Shown here: positions 1-8,351 of the stretch, in pieces
Numbering within the stretch: the first letter of the stretch is position 1
Layout of the letters: every line of letters starts with the position of its first letter
Source: Acidobacteriota bacterium
Lineage (GTDB): Bacteria; Acidobacteriota; Terriglobia; Terriglobales; Acidobacteriaceae
Length of the DNA: 64,000 bases
Direction: 5' to 3'
Assembly: GCA_016196065.1 (NCBI GenBank)
Contig: JACPYL010000010.1
Coordinates: 248,001-312,000 of the forward strand
Position numbers and translations under genes: made by a program
Notes under the pieces: model-generated
Told to the model about the DNA's origin: nothing
Seen by the model: the letters and a program-made list of their open reading frames with translations, nothing else
The model's database searches: none

Positions 1-1302
1 GCTGATAATCTGATCTGCTTCGAGCGCCAGAGTGTTCACGTCGCCGCGCCGGATCGCCGCACCGGCGAGTGCGCGATGAGCATCACCCAAATCCGGACGC
101 AGGCGAACTGCTTCGTGCCATTCTGCTTCCGCCTGAGTGGCGTTCCCCACCTGATCGAAAGCCATTCCCAGGTAGTGGTGTGCGATGGAGTTGCCAGGTT
201 CGTTCTTCAGAACGCCTTGCAACGTGGTGATCGCGGTACTCCCCTTGCCGGCGCGAATTTCAATCTGGCCCTTATAGATCTGGGCGTCGACATCGTCGGG
301 TGTTGCTTTCAGGATCTCGTCGTTCAGCTTACGGGCTTCGTCGAGCCGGTTCTTGAACGTCAGGAGTTGAACATAGAGCTTCTTGACCGCGATGTCCTTG
401 GGATGCTCTTGATACAGCGACGTATATTCCGTGATCGCCTGGTCGAGGCGGTTGTTGGCGAAATAGAAGTCGCCCAGCATCCGATAGCCTTCTGAGTTGT
501 CAGGAAAATCTTTTTTGGCCTGCCGGAGAAGATCTTCGGCCATGCTGAATTTGTTTTCCGCCAGCAGCAGGCGAGCGAGGGAGCCGCGCGGTTCCGGATC
601 CGAGGGCGCCTGTTGAATCGCCTGCTTGAACTGCTGCTCCGCTTCGGGGTAACGTCCGCGTAGCTGGTAGAAATTTCCGAGCGCAATCAGGTTGTTGGTG
701 GACTTCGAGTCCAGGCTGATGGCTTTCTTATAGCTCGCTTCGGCGGCATCCCATTGCTCGCCTCGTGCCTGCAGCAGAGCCATGTTGAGATAGGAATCCG
801 AGCGGTTAGGATCCATCTGGATCGCCTTCTGCATCGAAGCGAGCGCGCCGCCCATGTCATTCTTGGCGGTATCGTAGTTCGCAACTGCGATGTAGACCTC
901 AGGATTGTTGGGCTGCTTTTGCGTGAGCAGGTCGAGATGTTCTTTCGCCAAGTTGAGCTGGTGGTAGGCGATGAAGAGATTGGCCAGATCGAGATGGGCG
1001 GGGTAGAACTCCGGCTCAATCTCAAGAGTGCGCGTAAACTCCTGCGCTGCGTTGGGAACCTGATCCAGTTTCAGTTCCGTGAGAGCCAGTTTGTAGTGTG
1101 CGTCTGCGAAGCGGGCATCCACCTGGATGGCGTTCTCGAACTGGATAGCGGCTTCCCGATATTTGCCTTTTTCGTAGTAGCGATTGCCGCTCTCGAGGTA
1201 CTTCTGTTTCCGCACGTTCGGATCGCGCGAGCAACCGGTGAACATCGCCGCCAGGAAACAAGCAGCCAACACCCCACACCAAAGTCCTGATCGTTTTGCC
1301 AT
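1..1302 (-). CDS. TPR-repeat lipoprotein, C-terminus cut by window edge
   Basis: The frame is open from an ATG at 1302 to the left edge (434 codons, no stop seen). The N-terminus has a basic start, a hydrophobic stretch and a lipobox-like FTGC, with Cys near residue 24, so it is probably an envelope lipoprotein. The rest is a run of tetratricopeptide repeats about 34 residues apart, with typical A-x-x-x-Y/F and P-N/D-N/S-x-E/D positions (for example KQPNNPEVYIAVANYD). TPR lipoproteins of this form usually scaffold secretion, polysaccharide or pilus machines; no partner is visible because the downstream side lies outside the window. Large plus-strand frames across the region are antisense shadows. 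Function is not assigned beyond TPR scaffold. Confidence 0.82.
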   Translation of the reverse strand, partial: MAKRSGLWCGVLAACFLAAMFTGCSRDPNVRKQKYLESGNRYYEKGKYREAAIQFENAIQVDARFADAHYKLALTELKLDQVPNAAQEFTRTLEIEPEFYPAHLDLANLFIAYHQLNLAKEHLDLLTQKQPNNPEVYIAVANYDTAKNDMGGALASMQKAIQMDPNRSDSYLNMALLQARGEQWDAAEASYKKAISLDSKSTNNLIALGNFYQLRGRYPEAEQQFKQAIQQAPSDPEPRGSLARLLLAENKFSMAEDLLRQAKKDFPDNSEGYRMLGDFYFANNRLDQAITEYTSLYQEHPKDIAVKKLYVQLLTFKNRLDEARKLNDEILKATPDDVDAQIYKGQIEIRAGKGSTAITTLQGVLKNEPGNSIAHHYLGMAFDQVGNATQAEAEWHEAVRLRPDLGDAHRALAGAAIRRGDVNTLALEADQIIS

Positions 1303-1518
1303 TTTCAAGTCTCCGAACGCCCCGGTTTGCGCCAACATCTGTTTCTTATCAATCGCTGGTTACACAAAAGTACCCTTCCGGGCGCGGGCCGGAAAAGTTA
1401 CTGCCTTTATTATCGCAGACCCCGGAGGGGGTAACCGAATCGATTTGGGCAACGCTCGCGGACTAGCACTCCGGTAATCTGCCCCGATAGGTCCAATCGT
1501 GACATAGTTTTAGCGGCT

Positions 1519-1914
1519 ATGACACACTTCCCCCAAACCAACTCCAGCCGGCGCTCACCTCGCGTACAGCTCAACGGATCGGTGGCAGCTGCCATCCGGG
1601 CCGAAGGCGGTCAGCAGGCGCGCGCAAAACTTCAATCCATTTCCATTACCGGTGGACTGCTGCAAATGCCGGTAGAACTTTCGACCGGCGATTTCGTGGA
1701 GATCGCGTTTCACACTCGCACGGGCGCGATCCACGGGATGGCCGAGATGCTGCAACCGGTGCGCAAGTTTCAGAGCGCCTGCCTGCAGCCGTTCCGCTTC
1801 GTTGCACTCGGTGACGATGACCACCGCAAATTGCGAATGGCGCTCGACAGTGCTCTCGATCGCAGTTTCCTGGACCCAGTCTCCGATCAGCTGAAGACTC
1901 CACCGGGACTGTAA
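1519..1914 (+). CDS. PilZ-domain protein
   Basis: This 131-residue single-domain protein has an N-terminal RRSPR segment near residues 11-15, matching the RxxxR half of the c-di-GMP site of PilZ domains. A later SISITGGLL segment stands where PilZ proteins carry the [D/N]xSxxG motif; the exact D/N is not present, so ligand binding is uncertain. The family acts as c-di-GMP receptors controlling motility, exopolysaccharide or pili. The gene stands alone, divergent from the TPR lipoprotein with about 215 bases between them that should hold both promoters. The ATG at 1519 follows 'cggct' with no strong Shine-Dalgarno sequence. Confidence 0.66.
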   Translation: MTHFPQTNSSRRSPRVQLNGSVAAAIRAEGGQQARAKLQSISITGGLLQMPVELSTGDFVEIAFHTRTGAIHGMAEMLQPVRKFQSACLQPFRFVALGDDDHRKLRMALDSALDRSFLDPVSDQLKTPPGL

Positions 1915-1952
1915 GGGCTGATACCGGCGATCCGGCTCGCTATACTGGAATC

Positions 1953-2040
1953 GTCGTTAGTCGGCAGTCGTTCGTCGTGTGCGATCTGTGCTCGCGCAAC
2001 TGAGCCGATCGCCAACGACCAGCGACCTGCGACCCACGAT
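1953..2040. repeat. Heptad-periodic inverted repeat array A
   Basis: Left arm 1953-1980 is four 7-base units beginning GTCG (GTCGTTA, then GTCGGCA, and so on). Right arm 2013-2040 is four units whose reverse complements also start GTCG (from CAACGAC and CAGCGAC). The two arms can pair imperfectly over a 32-base centre. It lies 15 bases before the tsaE start. Confidence 0.7.
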
Positions 2041-2054
2041 CAGTACCGACTCCA

Positions 2055-2486
2055 GTGACCGCCCAGACCACGCACACGCACTCTGCCGAGGAGACAATCG
2101 CTTTCGGGCGATCGCTTGCCGCAAAACTGACGGCGCCTTCTCTAGTACTGCTGCGCGGAGATCTTGGCGCGGGCAAGACGACACTCGTGAAGGGAATCGC
2201 CGAAGGGTTCGGAGCGGCGAGCGCCGACGATGTCACCAGCCCCACTTTTACCCTGGTCCACGAATACCGCGGCGAGCGAGCGAACCTTTATCACATCGAT
2301 CTTTACCGGATCGATACCGAACGCGAATTGGAAACGCTGGGCCTCGACGATCTGGCCGGGCCGGAAAGCATCCTGTTGGTGGAGTGGGGAGAGAAGTTTC
2401 CGCGCCTGGTCGGTGAACGGAATGTCGAAATTGCGTTGGAGCGAGTCGGGGAAAACGAACGGCGGATCCAGATTACCGGTTTGTAG
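2055..2486 (+). CDS. tsaE: tRNA threonylcarbamoyladenosine biosynthesis ATPase TsaE
   Basis: This 143-residue protein has the full TsaE (YjeE) signature: Walker A GDLGAGKTT near residues 35-43, the SPTFTLVHEY block, the H-x-DLYR block and VEWGEK near the C-terminus. With TsaB, TsaC and TsaD it makes the t6A37 modification of ANN-decoding tRNAs; TsaE hydrolyses ATP to turn over the TsaBD complex. It acts in the cytoplasm and is normally essential. Translation starts at GTG 2055. Length fits the family (about 140-160). It is not next to tsaB or tsaD here. A heptad repeat array sits immediately upstream, so its transcript leader may be structured. Confidence 0.95.
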   Translation: MTAQTTHTHSAEETIAFGRSLAAKLTAPSLVLLRGDLGAGKTTLVKGIAEGFGAASADDVTSPTFTLVHEYRGERANLYHIDLYRIDTERELETLGLDDLAGPESILLVEWGEKFPRLVGERNVEIALERVGENERRIQITGL

Positions 2487-2698
2487 ACACGTCGCGGATG
2501 ACGATAGCACGGGGGCAAGCGACCGGGGCACTCCACTCCCGCACGATCGAAAACAGTATCCCGGCGGCGAAGATGGCGAATACGATTCGGTCGCGCATGC
2601 TGTTGTTATGATGACTGGAGAGTGGTGACTGCGCAAGCGATCGAGCGAAGGGTAAACCGGTACGTTCCTTTTGCCCGCTCGCGCATCTAAATCAGGTG

Positions 2699-2923
2699 AT
2701 GACACAACTGGAACCAGGCACGATTCGAAAAACTACGCTGGACGACCTGGAAGTCGGACTGATCTGCGCCGACCGAGACGGCAACCGGGTGCGTATTGAC
2801 CGTGTGGATCCAATAGCGGGAACGATCGCTTACCACTTTCTTAACGACGAGCTTCGCGTGCAGGAAGGTGTCCGCGAGGAGGCCATCGCGGATTTTCTGA
2901 GTGAGAGTTGGTATCTGGCGTGA
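2699..2923 (+). CDS. Small hypothetical protein
   Basis: This is a 74-residue soluble, acidic protein without transmembrane segment or cysteine. I do not recognise a family. The composition is protein-like (DDLEVGLICADRDGNRVRID near the middle), and it may be a small beta-rich domain. Two in-frame starts exist, GTG at 2696 and ATG at 2699; the ATG is preferred only because it is the commoner codon, and AGGTG directly abuts it, so the ribosome site is not convincing. About 210 bases separate it from tsaE, with nothing identifiable in between. It converges on fabI, and a small heptad array starts at its stop codon. Confidence 0.5.
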   Translation: MTQLEPGTIRKTTLDDLEVGLICADRDGNRVRIDRVDPIAGTIAYHFLNDELRVQEGVREEAIADFLSESWYLA

Positions 2924-2968
2924 GATTGCAGAGGTACCTCTTCAATCTGCCCTCTAACCTCTGCAATG
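2922..2968. repeat. Heptad-periodic inverted repeat array B
   Basis: A short left arm (GATTGCAGAGG, from 2924) faces a right arm of 7-base steps from 2937 (CCTCTTC, AATCTGC, and so on). It starts inside the TGA stop of the small gene on its left and ends just short of the fabI stop, so it fills the whole convergent gap. It could act as a two-way transcription end, but there is no T tract. Confidence 0.55.
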
Positions 2969-2971
2969 CTT

Positions 2972-3742
2972 TTAGAATCCCATAATGTTGTAGCCGCAAT
3001 CCACGTAGATCACTTCACCGGTAATACCCGAACTGGCGTCCGAAGCCAGAAATACACCTGTACCGCCTACCTCATTCACATCCACGTTGCGCTGTAGCGG
3101 AGCGCGCTCGGCGTGGGACTTCAGCATGTCTCCCAAGCCTGAAATGCCTCGTGCAGCAAGGGTTTTGATTGGGCCGGCTGAAATTGCGTTGACGCGGATC
3201 TTCCTTCTACCCAGATCTTGCGCCAGGTAGCGCACCGTGCACTCCAACGCGGCTTTTGCTACGCCCATCACGTTGTAGTGCGGGACAACTTTCTCTGCGC
3301 CGTAGTAGGTCATGGTGATGATGCTGCCGCCTTCTTCCATGAGCGGCGCAGCAGCGCGAGACACCGCAATCAGCGAATAGACGCTGACGTCGTGCGCGAT
3401 CCGGAATCCTTCGCGCGTGGTCTGCGAAAAATCCCCCTTCAATTCCTCAGCGGGGGCGTAGGCGACGCTGTGTACGATCACATGAAGCTTGCCGTAACGA
3501 GCTTTGAGTTTCTCGAACAGGCGGGCGATTTCTTCGTCGCTGGAAACATCGCACATGAAGCCTTCCGCGCCGGGCAAGGAAAGAATCAGGTCGCGCGCTT
3601 CCTGTTCCAGACGCTCGTTCTGGTAGGTGATCGCAATGTTGGCGCCGGCAGCATGCAGTCCCTGGGCGATGGCCCAGGCGATGGAACGTTTGTTGGCAAC
3701 TCCGAAGACGACGGCGGTGCGGCCCTTCAAGTCCTCGAACAT
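2972..3742 (-). CDS. fabI: Enoyl-[acyl-carrier-protein] reductase (NADH), FabI
   Basis: FabI reduces trans-2-enoyl-ACP to acyl-ACP in the last step of the fatty-acid elongation cycle, in the cytoplasm as a tetramer. The 256-residue length is usual. It is a short-chain dehydrogenase variant: the N-terminal nucleotide site FGVANKRSIAWAIAQ is the FabI form, HSVAYAP lies in the middle, and the catalytic Tyr-x6-Lys is Y-NVMGVA-K near residues 156-163. The C-terminal GEVIYVDCGYNIMG is also typical. The ATG at 3742 follows AGGAG at good spacing (CAGGAGCTTTCACC). The MFS gene lies upstream on the same strand, 129 bases away, with REP palindromes between, so co-transcription is unsure. Confidence 0.96.
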   Translation of the reverse strand: MFEDLKGRTAVVFGVANKRSIAWAIAQGLHAAGANIAITYQNERLEQEARDLILSLPGAEGFMCDVSSDEEIARLFEKLKARYGKLHVIVHSVAYAPAEELKGDFSQTTREGFRIAHDVSVYSLIAVSRAAAPLMEEGGSIITMTYYGAEKVVPHYNVMGVAKAALECTVRYLAQDLGRRKIRVNAISAGPIKTLAARGISGLGDMLKSHAERAPLQRNVDVNEVGGTGVFLASDASSGITGEVIYVDCGYNIMGF

Positions 3743-3790
3743 GGTGAAAGCTCCTGTGAAAGTTAGGACAAAAGAATATCAGCATCTGCA

Positions 3791-3812
3791 GAGACGCGGC
3801 TTGCCGCGTCTC
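3791..3812. repeat. REP-like palindrome copy 1
   Basis: Perfect 10-base arms GAGACGCGGC and GCCGCGTCTC around TT. It is the same design as the palindromes flanking the transposase at 5.2-5.9 kb, with a G-to-C change matched by its complement in the other arm, so pairing is conserved. Confidence 0.8.
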
Positions 3813-3851
3813 GGTTGGCAGGGGCCGCGCAGCAGATGTGGTGTGCACGCT

Positions 3852-3872
3852 GAGACGGGGCAAGCCCGTCCC
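3852..3872. repeat. REP-like palindrome copy 2, decayed
   Basis: GAGACGGGG, then CAAGCCCGTCCC. It is an imperfect copy of the flanking palindromes in the opposite orientation to copy 1, about 40 bases away. Copies 1 and 2 form a facing pair, as in a REPIN. It touches the stop codon of the MFS gene. Confidence 0.62.
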
Positions 3873-5119
3873 TACGGTATGGTTTCGGTGACTGCCTGCG
3901 CGGATCTCATCGGCCACAGCGCGCTGCCGAAGGCGAGCGCGTAGACTGCGGCGATCAATCCGAAGCCGGCGGCCAAGCTGACGCGCGACGAGACCCATCC
4001 CACCGTGATGCCGAGAACGATTTGCAGCATGGTGCCGAAAAAATAGAATGTGTTTTGTACGCGTCCCATGAAGTGCGACGGCACTTGCTTCATCAGGCTG
4101 GTATTCATCGCGACGCCGCTCAGTCCGCGTGCCGATCCCATCAAACCGTAGAGCAGGACGGCCAACGAAAGCCACGGCGAATACGGGGACAGTGCCATGG
4201 CAATGGTCAGGATCGCCATAGAGACTGCGATCGAGCCACGTGAGCCGAGCTTCTTGATCGCTGCCGGCGCATAGAGTGCGCTCAGGAATGCGCCCACGCC
4301 CCAGCCGCCATTCAACCATCCGTAACCTTTTGCTCCGGCGTGAAAGACGTTGTCGCTCAAGGGCGGTGTGACTACGACTCCGGTCATCATCGCGCCCAGA
4401 AATAGCGCCCAACTTGTGCCCAAAAAAATTACGCTGCGATGATCGCGAAGAAACACCAGACCTTCGCTCATTTCACGAACAAAGCGCTGGATGGCCGTTT
4501 CCGCGGCTTCAAGATCGTGCTTCAATTCCTGCGCGCGAGGCACGACACGTCCCTGGCGCACCGCGAAATAGCAGAGGAACGACACGACGTAGGTGCTGAC
4601 GTCGATCATCAGGACGCCGCCGAGGCCGATGTGCTCGTAGACGAATCCAACGATGGCGCCGGCGATCATCCAGCCGCCCTGGACGCCAGCGAGCAGCAGA
4701 GTGTTCGAAGCCACGAACTCGCCTTCGGGCGTCAGTTCCTGGATCAGTGCCGTGATGGTCGGCCAGAACATCCAGAAGCCGGCCGCAACCAGCGTGTTCA
4801 TCAGATAGAGCTGCCAGACCTGTACGTGGCCGCGATAGGCGAGCACGGCCACGACGAGAATGATGAGGGCGCGTCCGGCGTCGAGCCACATAACCAGGCG
4901 GCGCCGGTCTTCGCGATCGATGATGACGCCGGTGAAGGGCAGCATCACCATGGCCGGCAAAGTTTGCAGGACAGCAAAGGTCCCTAGCGCCATTTCAGAG
5001 TGAGTACGTTGCAGAACCGTCCAGGCGACGGCGGCGGAGTTCATCCCGCTGCCCAGCATGGAGATCACGTTGGCCGCAAAAACAAATCGCAGCCCGCGTT
5101 TCTGCAAAATTGCACGCAT
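3872..5119 (-). CDS. MFS transporter, enterobactin-exporter (EntS/MFS_3) type
   Basis: This 415-residue integral membrane protein has about 10-12 hydrophobic helices. The N-terminus (residues 10-35, FVFAANVISMLGSGMNSAAVAW) and the loop DREDRRRLVMWLDAGRA between helices 2 and 3 match the MFS_3/EntS-like group, whose members export siderophores, drugs or small metabolites by proton antiport. A hydrophilic loop of about 35 residues follows helix 6. No neighbour hints at the substrate. The ATG at 5119 is the first start in the frame; 'AGATTCAAAAG' upstream is a weak ribosome site. The gene may be read with fabI, although two palindromes lie between. Confidence 0.8.
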   Translation of the reverse strand: MRAILQKRGLRFVFAANVISMLGSGMNSAAVAWTVLQRTHSEMALGTFAVLQTLPAMVMLPFTGVIIDREDRRRLVMWLDAGRALIILVVAVLAYRGHVQVWQLYLMNTLVAAGFWMFWPTITALIQELTPEGEFVASNTLLLAGVQGGWMIAGAIVGFVYEHIGLGGVLMIDVSTYVVSFLCYFAVRQGRVVPRAQELKHDLEAAETAIQRFVREMSEGLVFLRDHRSVIFLGTSWALFLGAMMTGVVVTPPLSDNVFHAGAKGYGWLNGGWGVGAFLSALYAPAAIKKLGSRGSIAVSMAILTIAMALSPYSPWLSLAVLLYGLMGSARGLSGVAMNTSLMKQVPSHFMGRVQNTFYFFGTMLQIVLGITVGWVSSRVSLAAGFGLIAAVYALAFGSALWPMRSAQAVTETIP

Positions 5120-5174
5120 CTTTTGAATCTAACATGGGGCTTGCAGAGTTCATGGGTTGCAGCGTTCGGATCGT

Positions 5175-5203
5175 CGTGTAGAGACGGGGCTTGCCCCGTC
5201 TCC
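5175..5203. repeat. Left flanking REP palindrome of the RAYT gene
   Basis: The hairpin arms are 5181-5190 and 5193-5202, with a TT loop. It lies 12 bases past the stop of the transposase and is an exact inverted copy of 5852-5880. Confidence 0.85.
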
Positions 5204-5215
5204 CGGCTGCGCCAG

Positions 5216-5755
5216 TCAGCCGGCCAGTCGAATATTGTCGGGGTCTTGTCCCCAATTCTCCGGGTTTCTCCGAATGTATTCTCTAACGGCAGTGACAGCC
5301 GCATTCGAACCGAGAATGCGATCATGAAATCGAGACTGCCACTCGAAACTCCGAATTCCATCCTGATAGCAATGTCGAGTGACAGCCGATTTGTAACCTC
5401 CGACGATCGTCGCAAGACTCGGGCGTCCATGAGGCCCAGCGTTGACGAATTCGGCTATTGCGGATTCGGGTGAGTAACGATGGAGTCCGCCAATCACGAT
5501 AAGCGCATGAACGTGGTTGGGCATAACCACCGCGCAATCAATCAAAACGTCGGAATAGTGTGTGGCCGCGACGGAGAGTTCATGCTCTGCAATCGTGCGG
5601 GCTTCAGACAGGACGATGTGGTCATCCACCAGCGAGCCTAGCGTGTATTTCTTCCCTTTCGTGCAAAGGGTCACGAAATACCAACCCGGATTGCGGTAGT
5701 CCCAGTTCGTTAGACGAGTAGTTTCAACTCGGTATTGTTTCTGGAATAGAGTCAC
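5216..5755 (-). CDS. REP-associated tyrosine transposase (Y1_Tnp/HUH)
   Basis: This 179-residue single-domain HUH nuclease has the His pair in VVMPNHVHALI (His81 and His83) and the catalytic Tyr at about residue 160 in REYIRRNPENW. It also has the family N-terminal block GWYFVTLCTKGKKYTLG. RAYTs cut and join single-stranded REP hairpins and are thought to spread REP/REPIN sequences; they are normally single-copy and vertically inherited. All key residues are present and the frame is intact, so it may be active. Perfect inverted REPs flank the gene. The ATG at 5755 is the best start visible and no strong ribosome site is seen. Confidence 0.92.
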   Translation of the reverse strand: MTLFQKQYRVETTRLTNWDYRNPGWYFVTLCTKGKKYTLGSLVDDHIVLSEARTIAEHELSVAATHYSDVLIDCAVVMPNHVHALIVIGGLHRYSPESAIAEFVNAGPHGRPSLATIVGGYKSAVTRHCYQDGIRSFEWQSRFHDRILGSNAAVTAVREYIRRNPENWGQDPDNIRLAG

Positions 5756-5851
5756 GACAGCAAATCGTATGGCCTACAAGAATGAAGAAACGGTGATTTG
5801 AATCACCGACGATGGGGTTGATTTCCTCGAGCTGCATTCACATGTGCCAGC

Positions 5852-5880
5852 GGAGACGGGGCAAGCCCCGTCTCTACACG
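5852..5880. repeat. Right flanking REP palindrome of the RAYT gene
   Basis: Arms 5853-5862 and 5865-5874 with an AA loop. It is the exact reverse complement of 5175-5203, so the TT/AA loop shows the two flanking copies are inverted. It is 40 bases from the stop of the DUF4097 gene. Confidence 0.85.
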
Positions 5881-5920
5881 GCGTGTCCGGTGAAATCAGA
5901 ACGTTGTTTTAGGTGGGATC

Positions 5921-7411
5921 CTAATTCTCGGTCTCGACCGGTGCTGCCTTCGGTGCTGGCAATGCTTTCGTTGCCTTCGTCGGTTTCGACGGCGCTCCTG
6001 GAACGTCGGGAGGCGCAGGCGGAGTGACGGCTACGTTGCCTTTGCGAATCTCGACAGTGCCGTGCTCGTTGTTGATCACGAGGTTCGGACCGTTGCTTCC
6101 GATTGAACCGGTGGCGCTGGCCTGGGTTTCCCCGTTGGTGATTTGCAGTTCGCTGAAGTCGCTGGAAATCTCGCCGCCTCGCGAACGCGCTTCGACTCTC
6201 ACGGCAGTATTCGGCGCGAGTGTTACTTGAATGTCGCCTTTGCGGTTTTCGATCTGAATGTTGCCCGCTTTGTGGACGCCGACTTCGACCGTCCCATTGT
6301 CATCCTGCAGACGCAGGTCACCGGACAATCCGTCCAGGCTGATGTCTTTCGAGCGAGTAATCAGACGCACGGGGCCAGTCATCGAATCGGCGCGCAGGTC
6401 GCCGGAATCGAGATCAAGGCGGCCGTCGAGCCGCGAGAATTCCATGTCGGTGCGAGCCGACTTGAAGCCCACGGTCTTTGAGATTCGTACCAGGCGCACG
6501 CTCTCCTGAAATTCGCCGTTCAAGTGAGCCATGCCATCCACATCTTCGACCGCGACTTCATTGCCATGGCCGGAGATGGTGACATCGCCTTTCACGTGCG
6601 AGACGCGTGAGGAGCCGCCTTCCATATCGATCGTGACGTTGCCGGTGTGGTCGCTGACGTTGACTTCGCCGTGTTGATGATTGATGGCGGCATTGCCAGT
6701 CACACCGGTAATGGCAACGTCTCCGCGCCGGCTGGTGATTACCAATTCCACATTGCGCGGGATATAGACGTCCATGTCCGTCGTGACGCCCTTGTCCCCC
6801 GCTCCCTGGGTGTTGGCATTGAGGGTGACGATCTTGTCGTTAACGGTAATTTCGGGCTTGGTCTTGGTGTTATAGCTGTCGGCGTCGTACTGCTTTTCCG
6901 CGCGAACTTTCTTGCGAACGGAGACCTTCAGCGTGTGGCTGTCATTGGCTACGTTGATGGTTACGCCGCCACGTTCGTTATTGATGCGCAGCGTTCCACC
7001 GGCAGGGAACTCCTTGCTCAGTTCGTCGCTGTAATCGTAGGACGTTCCTCCGAAGAAATCTTGGAGGTCCTGGTCGTCACCGATCTGGATTTGGTCCTTG
7101 ATGTTCGGCCACACCCGCAGAAACTGCGTCGCCGCAATTCCGGACATGACAATGAACAGGCACAGGAACACGCCGCCAGCGCCGATCCCGCGAGCCGGCT
7201 GGCCCGATCCCTTGGCTTGCTCGTGCTCAATCAGCTTGATTACACCCCACAGAATCAGTACCGCTGGCCAGTATCGGCCGTAGTACGTGAGAAACGAGGA
7301 GAGATTCAATACGCCCAACGTGACCAGCAGGAACAACAATCCCACCAGGATCAGAACGACGGGCCCTGCAATCGAGCGCGCGGGCCGCGGATTGATGACC
7401 GGGCTAGCCAC
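5921..7411 (-). CDS. DUF4097-type protein with N-terminal membrane segments
   Basis: This 496-residue protein is the last gene of the sigma-factor operon. Residues about 15-60 form two hydrophobic helices with YWPAVLILWG between, like the LiaI/LiaF-type DUF5668 membrane module, and a further helix lies at about 76-95. Residues about 125-460 form a repetitive beta-solenoid-like DUF4097 region with short strand repeats (GDVAITGVTGNAAINHQHG and similar), probably outside the membrane. The tail is a Pro/Ala/Lys-rich linker. DUF4097 proteins often accompany envelope-stress sigma systems; their ligand is unknown. The start is GTG at 7411, eight bases inside the preceding gene, which implies translational coupling. 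Confidence 0.82.
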   Translation of the reverse strand: MASPVINPRPARSIAGPVVLILVGLLFLLVTLGVLNLSSFLTYYGRYWPAVLILWGVIKLIEHEQAKGSGQPARGIGAGGVFLCLFIVMSGIAATQFLRVWPNIKDQIQIGDDQDLQDFFGGTSYDYSDELSKEFPAGGTLRINNERGGVTINVANDSHTLKVSVRKKVRAEKQYDADSYNTKTKPEITVNDKIVTLNANTQGAGDKGVTTDMDVYIPRNVELVITSRRGDVAITGVTGNAAINHQHGEVNVSDHTGNVTIDMEGGSSRVSHVKGDVTISGHGNEVAVEDVDGMAHLNGEFQESVRLVRISKTVGFKSARTDMEFSRLDGRLDLDSGDLRADSMTGPVRLITRSKDISLDGLSGDLRLQDDNGTVEVGVHKAGNIQIENRKGDIQVTLAPNTAVRVEARSRGGEISSDFSELQITNGETQASATGSIGSNGPNLVINNEHGTVEIRKGNVAVTPPAPPDVPGAPSKPTKATKALPAPKAAPVETEN

Positions 7412-8351
7412 GGTTCACCTCCTCAGAAACGGGTGGTGCAGGCTGGTTCATCACCGGAGGCGGTGGGCCGCCCGGATCCATGGGACCCACGTTTCCGTGA
7501 GATCCACCCAGCAATTTCACTGCACCGATGACCAGCAAGATGATGGGCCAAGTACGGTGGAACGGTGCGACGTCCACATTCTGGAGCAGGAACAGGATTC
7601 CCAAGACCAGCAGGATCGCGGGCGCCATCATGCGGCCGGATCTGCGCCGGGGATCGACCCCGGGTGCATTCGCATGCGCAAGTAATCCCATGTTTCTTGC
7701 AAAGAGCCAACCGCCAAGGACGATCAAGATAATGGGCCAGAAGCGGTCGGCGCCAAAATCGCCAATCGTGTTCAGGAGAAAGAGCACGCCCAGAGCGATG
7801 AGGACAACTGCCCCGGTTGGAATCTTGCTGGCATCAATTTTCGAGCCGCCAGAAACCATGTCGGACAGGCCCAGCGGATCGGGAGCTTCCATGCCCGCTT
7901 GAATGGCTTTTGCGGAACGCACGGCGTCGAAGATCTGGTAAAAAACAAAAAATGCAATACCCAGTCCAAACACGGTATCCCACGAGCCGGCATGTTCCGA
8001 TCCGTAGACCAGGAACATGAAGATCACGAGGTGGGCCAAGCCCTTGGCATATTGTCCGTTGTAAACGGCACCGATGCCGAGCGGGATCGCGCCCAGGATT
8101 CCAGCCAGGGCCGGGTTCGGTCCCGAACCTGAAGTCGCAGGCGTGGCGGGAGCGAATCCCGGTGGCGGCGCCGCAGCTCCCGGAGCAAAGGCAGCGGCAG
8201 TGGGGGGCACGGTGCCCGCCATTTTCGCGCCCAGGCAATCTTCGCAATAGATCACGCCTTTGACTGGACGTGTGCAGTTCGCGCACAGTGCTTTTCCACA
8301 TGTACGGCAATAGGCCACCGCTGACGCATCAGCATGATTGGCGCAGTTCAT
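7404..8351 (-). CDS. B-box zinc-finger membrane protein with DUF5668-like helices
   Basis: In this 315-residue protein, residues 1-45 form a B-box-type zinc finger (CANH, CRTCGKALCANC, CEDC). A Pro/Ala-rich linker runs to about residue 80. Three hydrophobic segments follow around 83-155, including the short GAVYNGQYAKGLAH motif seen in TM2-like proteins, then two LiaI-like helix pairs (FWPIILIVLGGWLF, TWPIILLVIGAVKLL). It probably senses or organises the membrane under control of the adjacent sigma factor; this is inference. The start ATG overlaps the anti-sigma stop by four bases, and its own end overlaps the DUF4097 gene. Confidence 0.8.
   Translation of the reverse strand: MNCANHADASAVAYCRTCGKALCANCTRPVKGVIYCEDCLGAKMAGTVPPTAAAFAPGAAAPPPGFAPATPATSGSGPNPALAGILGAIPLGIGAVYNGQYAKGLAHLVIFMFLVYGSEHAGSWDTVFGLGIAFFVFYQIFDAVRSAKAIQAGMEAPDPLGLSDMVSGGSKIDASKIPTGAVVLIALGVLFLLNTIGDFGADRFWPIILIVLGGWLFARNMGLLAHANAPGVDPRRRSGRMMAPAILLVLGILFLLQNVDVAPFHRTWPIILLVIGAVKLLGGSHGNVGPMDPGGPPPPVMNQPAPPVSEEVNRG

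Larger units (their letters stand above)
5175..5880. mobile_element. RAYT-REP unit: Y1 transposase between inverted REP palindromes
   Basis: The first 29 bases (5175-5203) and the last 29 (5852-5880) are identical inverted copies, starting CGTGTAGAGACGGGGC on the outside. Each contains the palindrome GAGACGGGGC-TT/AA-GCCCCGTCTC. Between them sits one REP-associated tyrosine transposase gene. This is the arrangement known for RAYTs, which act on single-stranded REP hairpins. Related palindromes elsewhere in the window are at 3791, 3852, 25602 and 44372. Confidence 0.82.

Noticed and set aside
5756-5851. Possible small gene between the RAYT and the right REP
   Set aside because: No frame of credible length or composition in under 100 bases.
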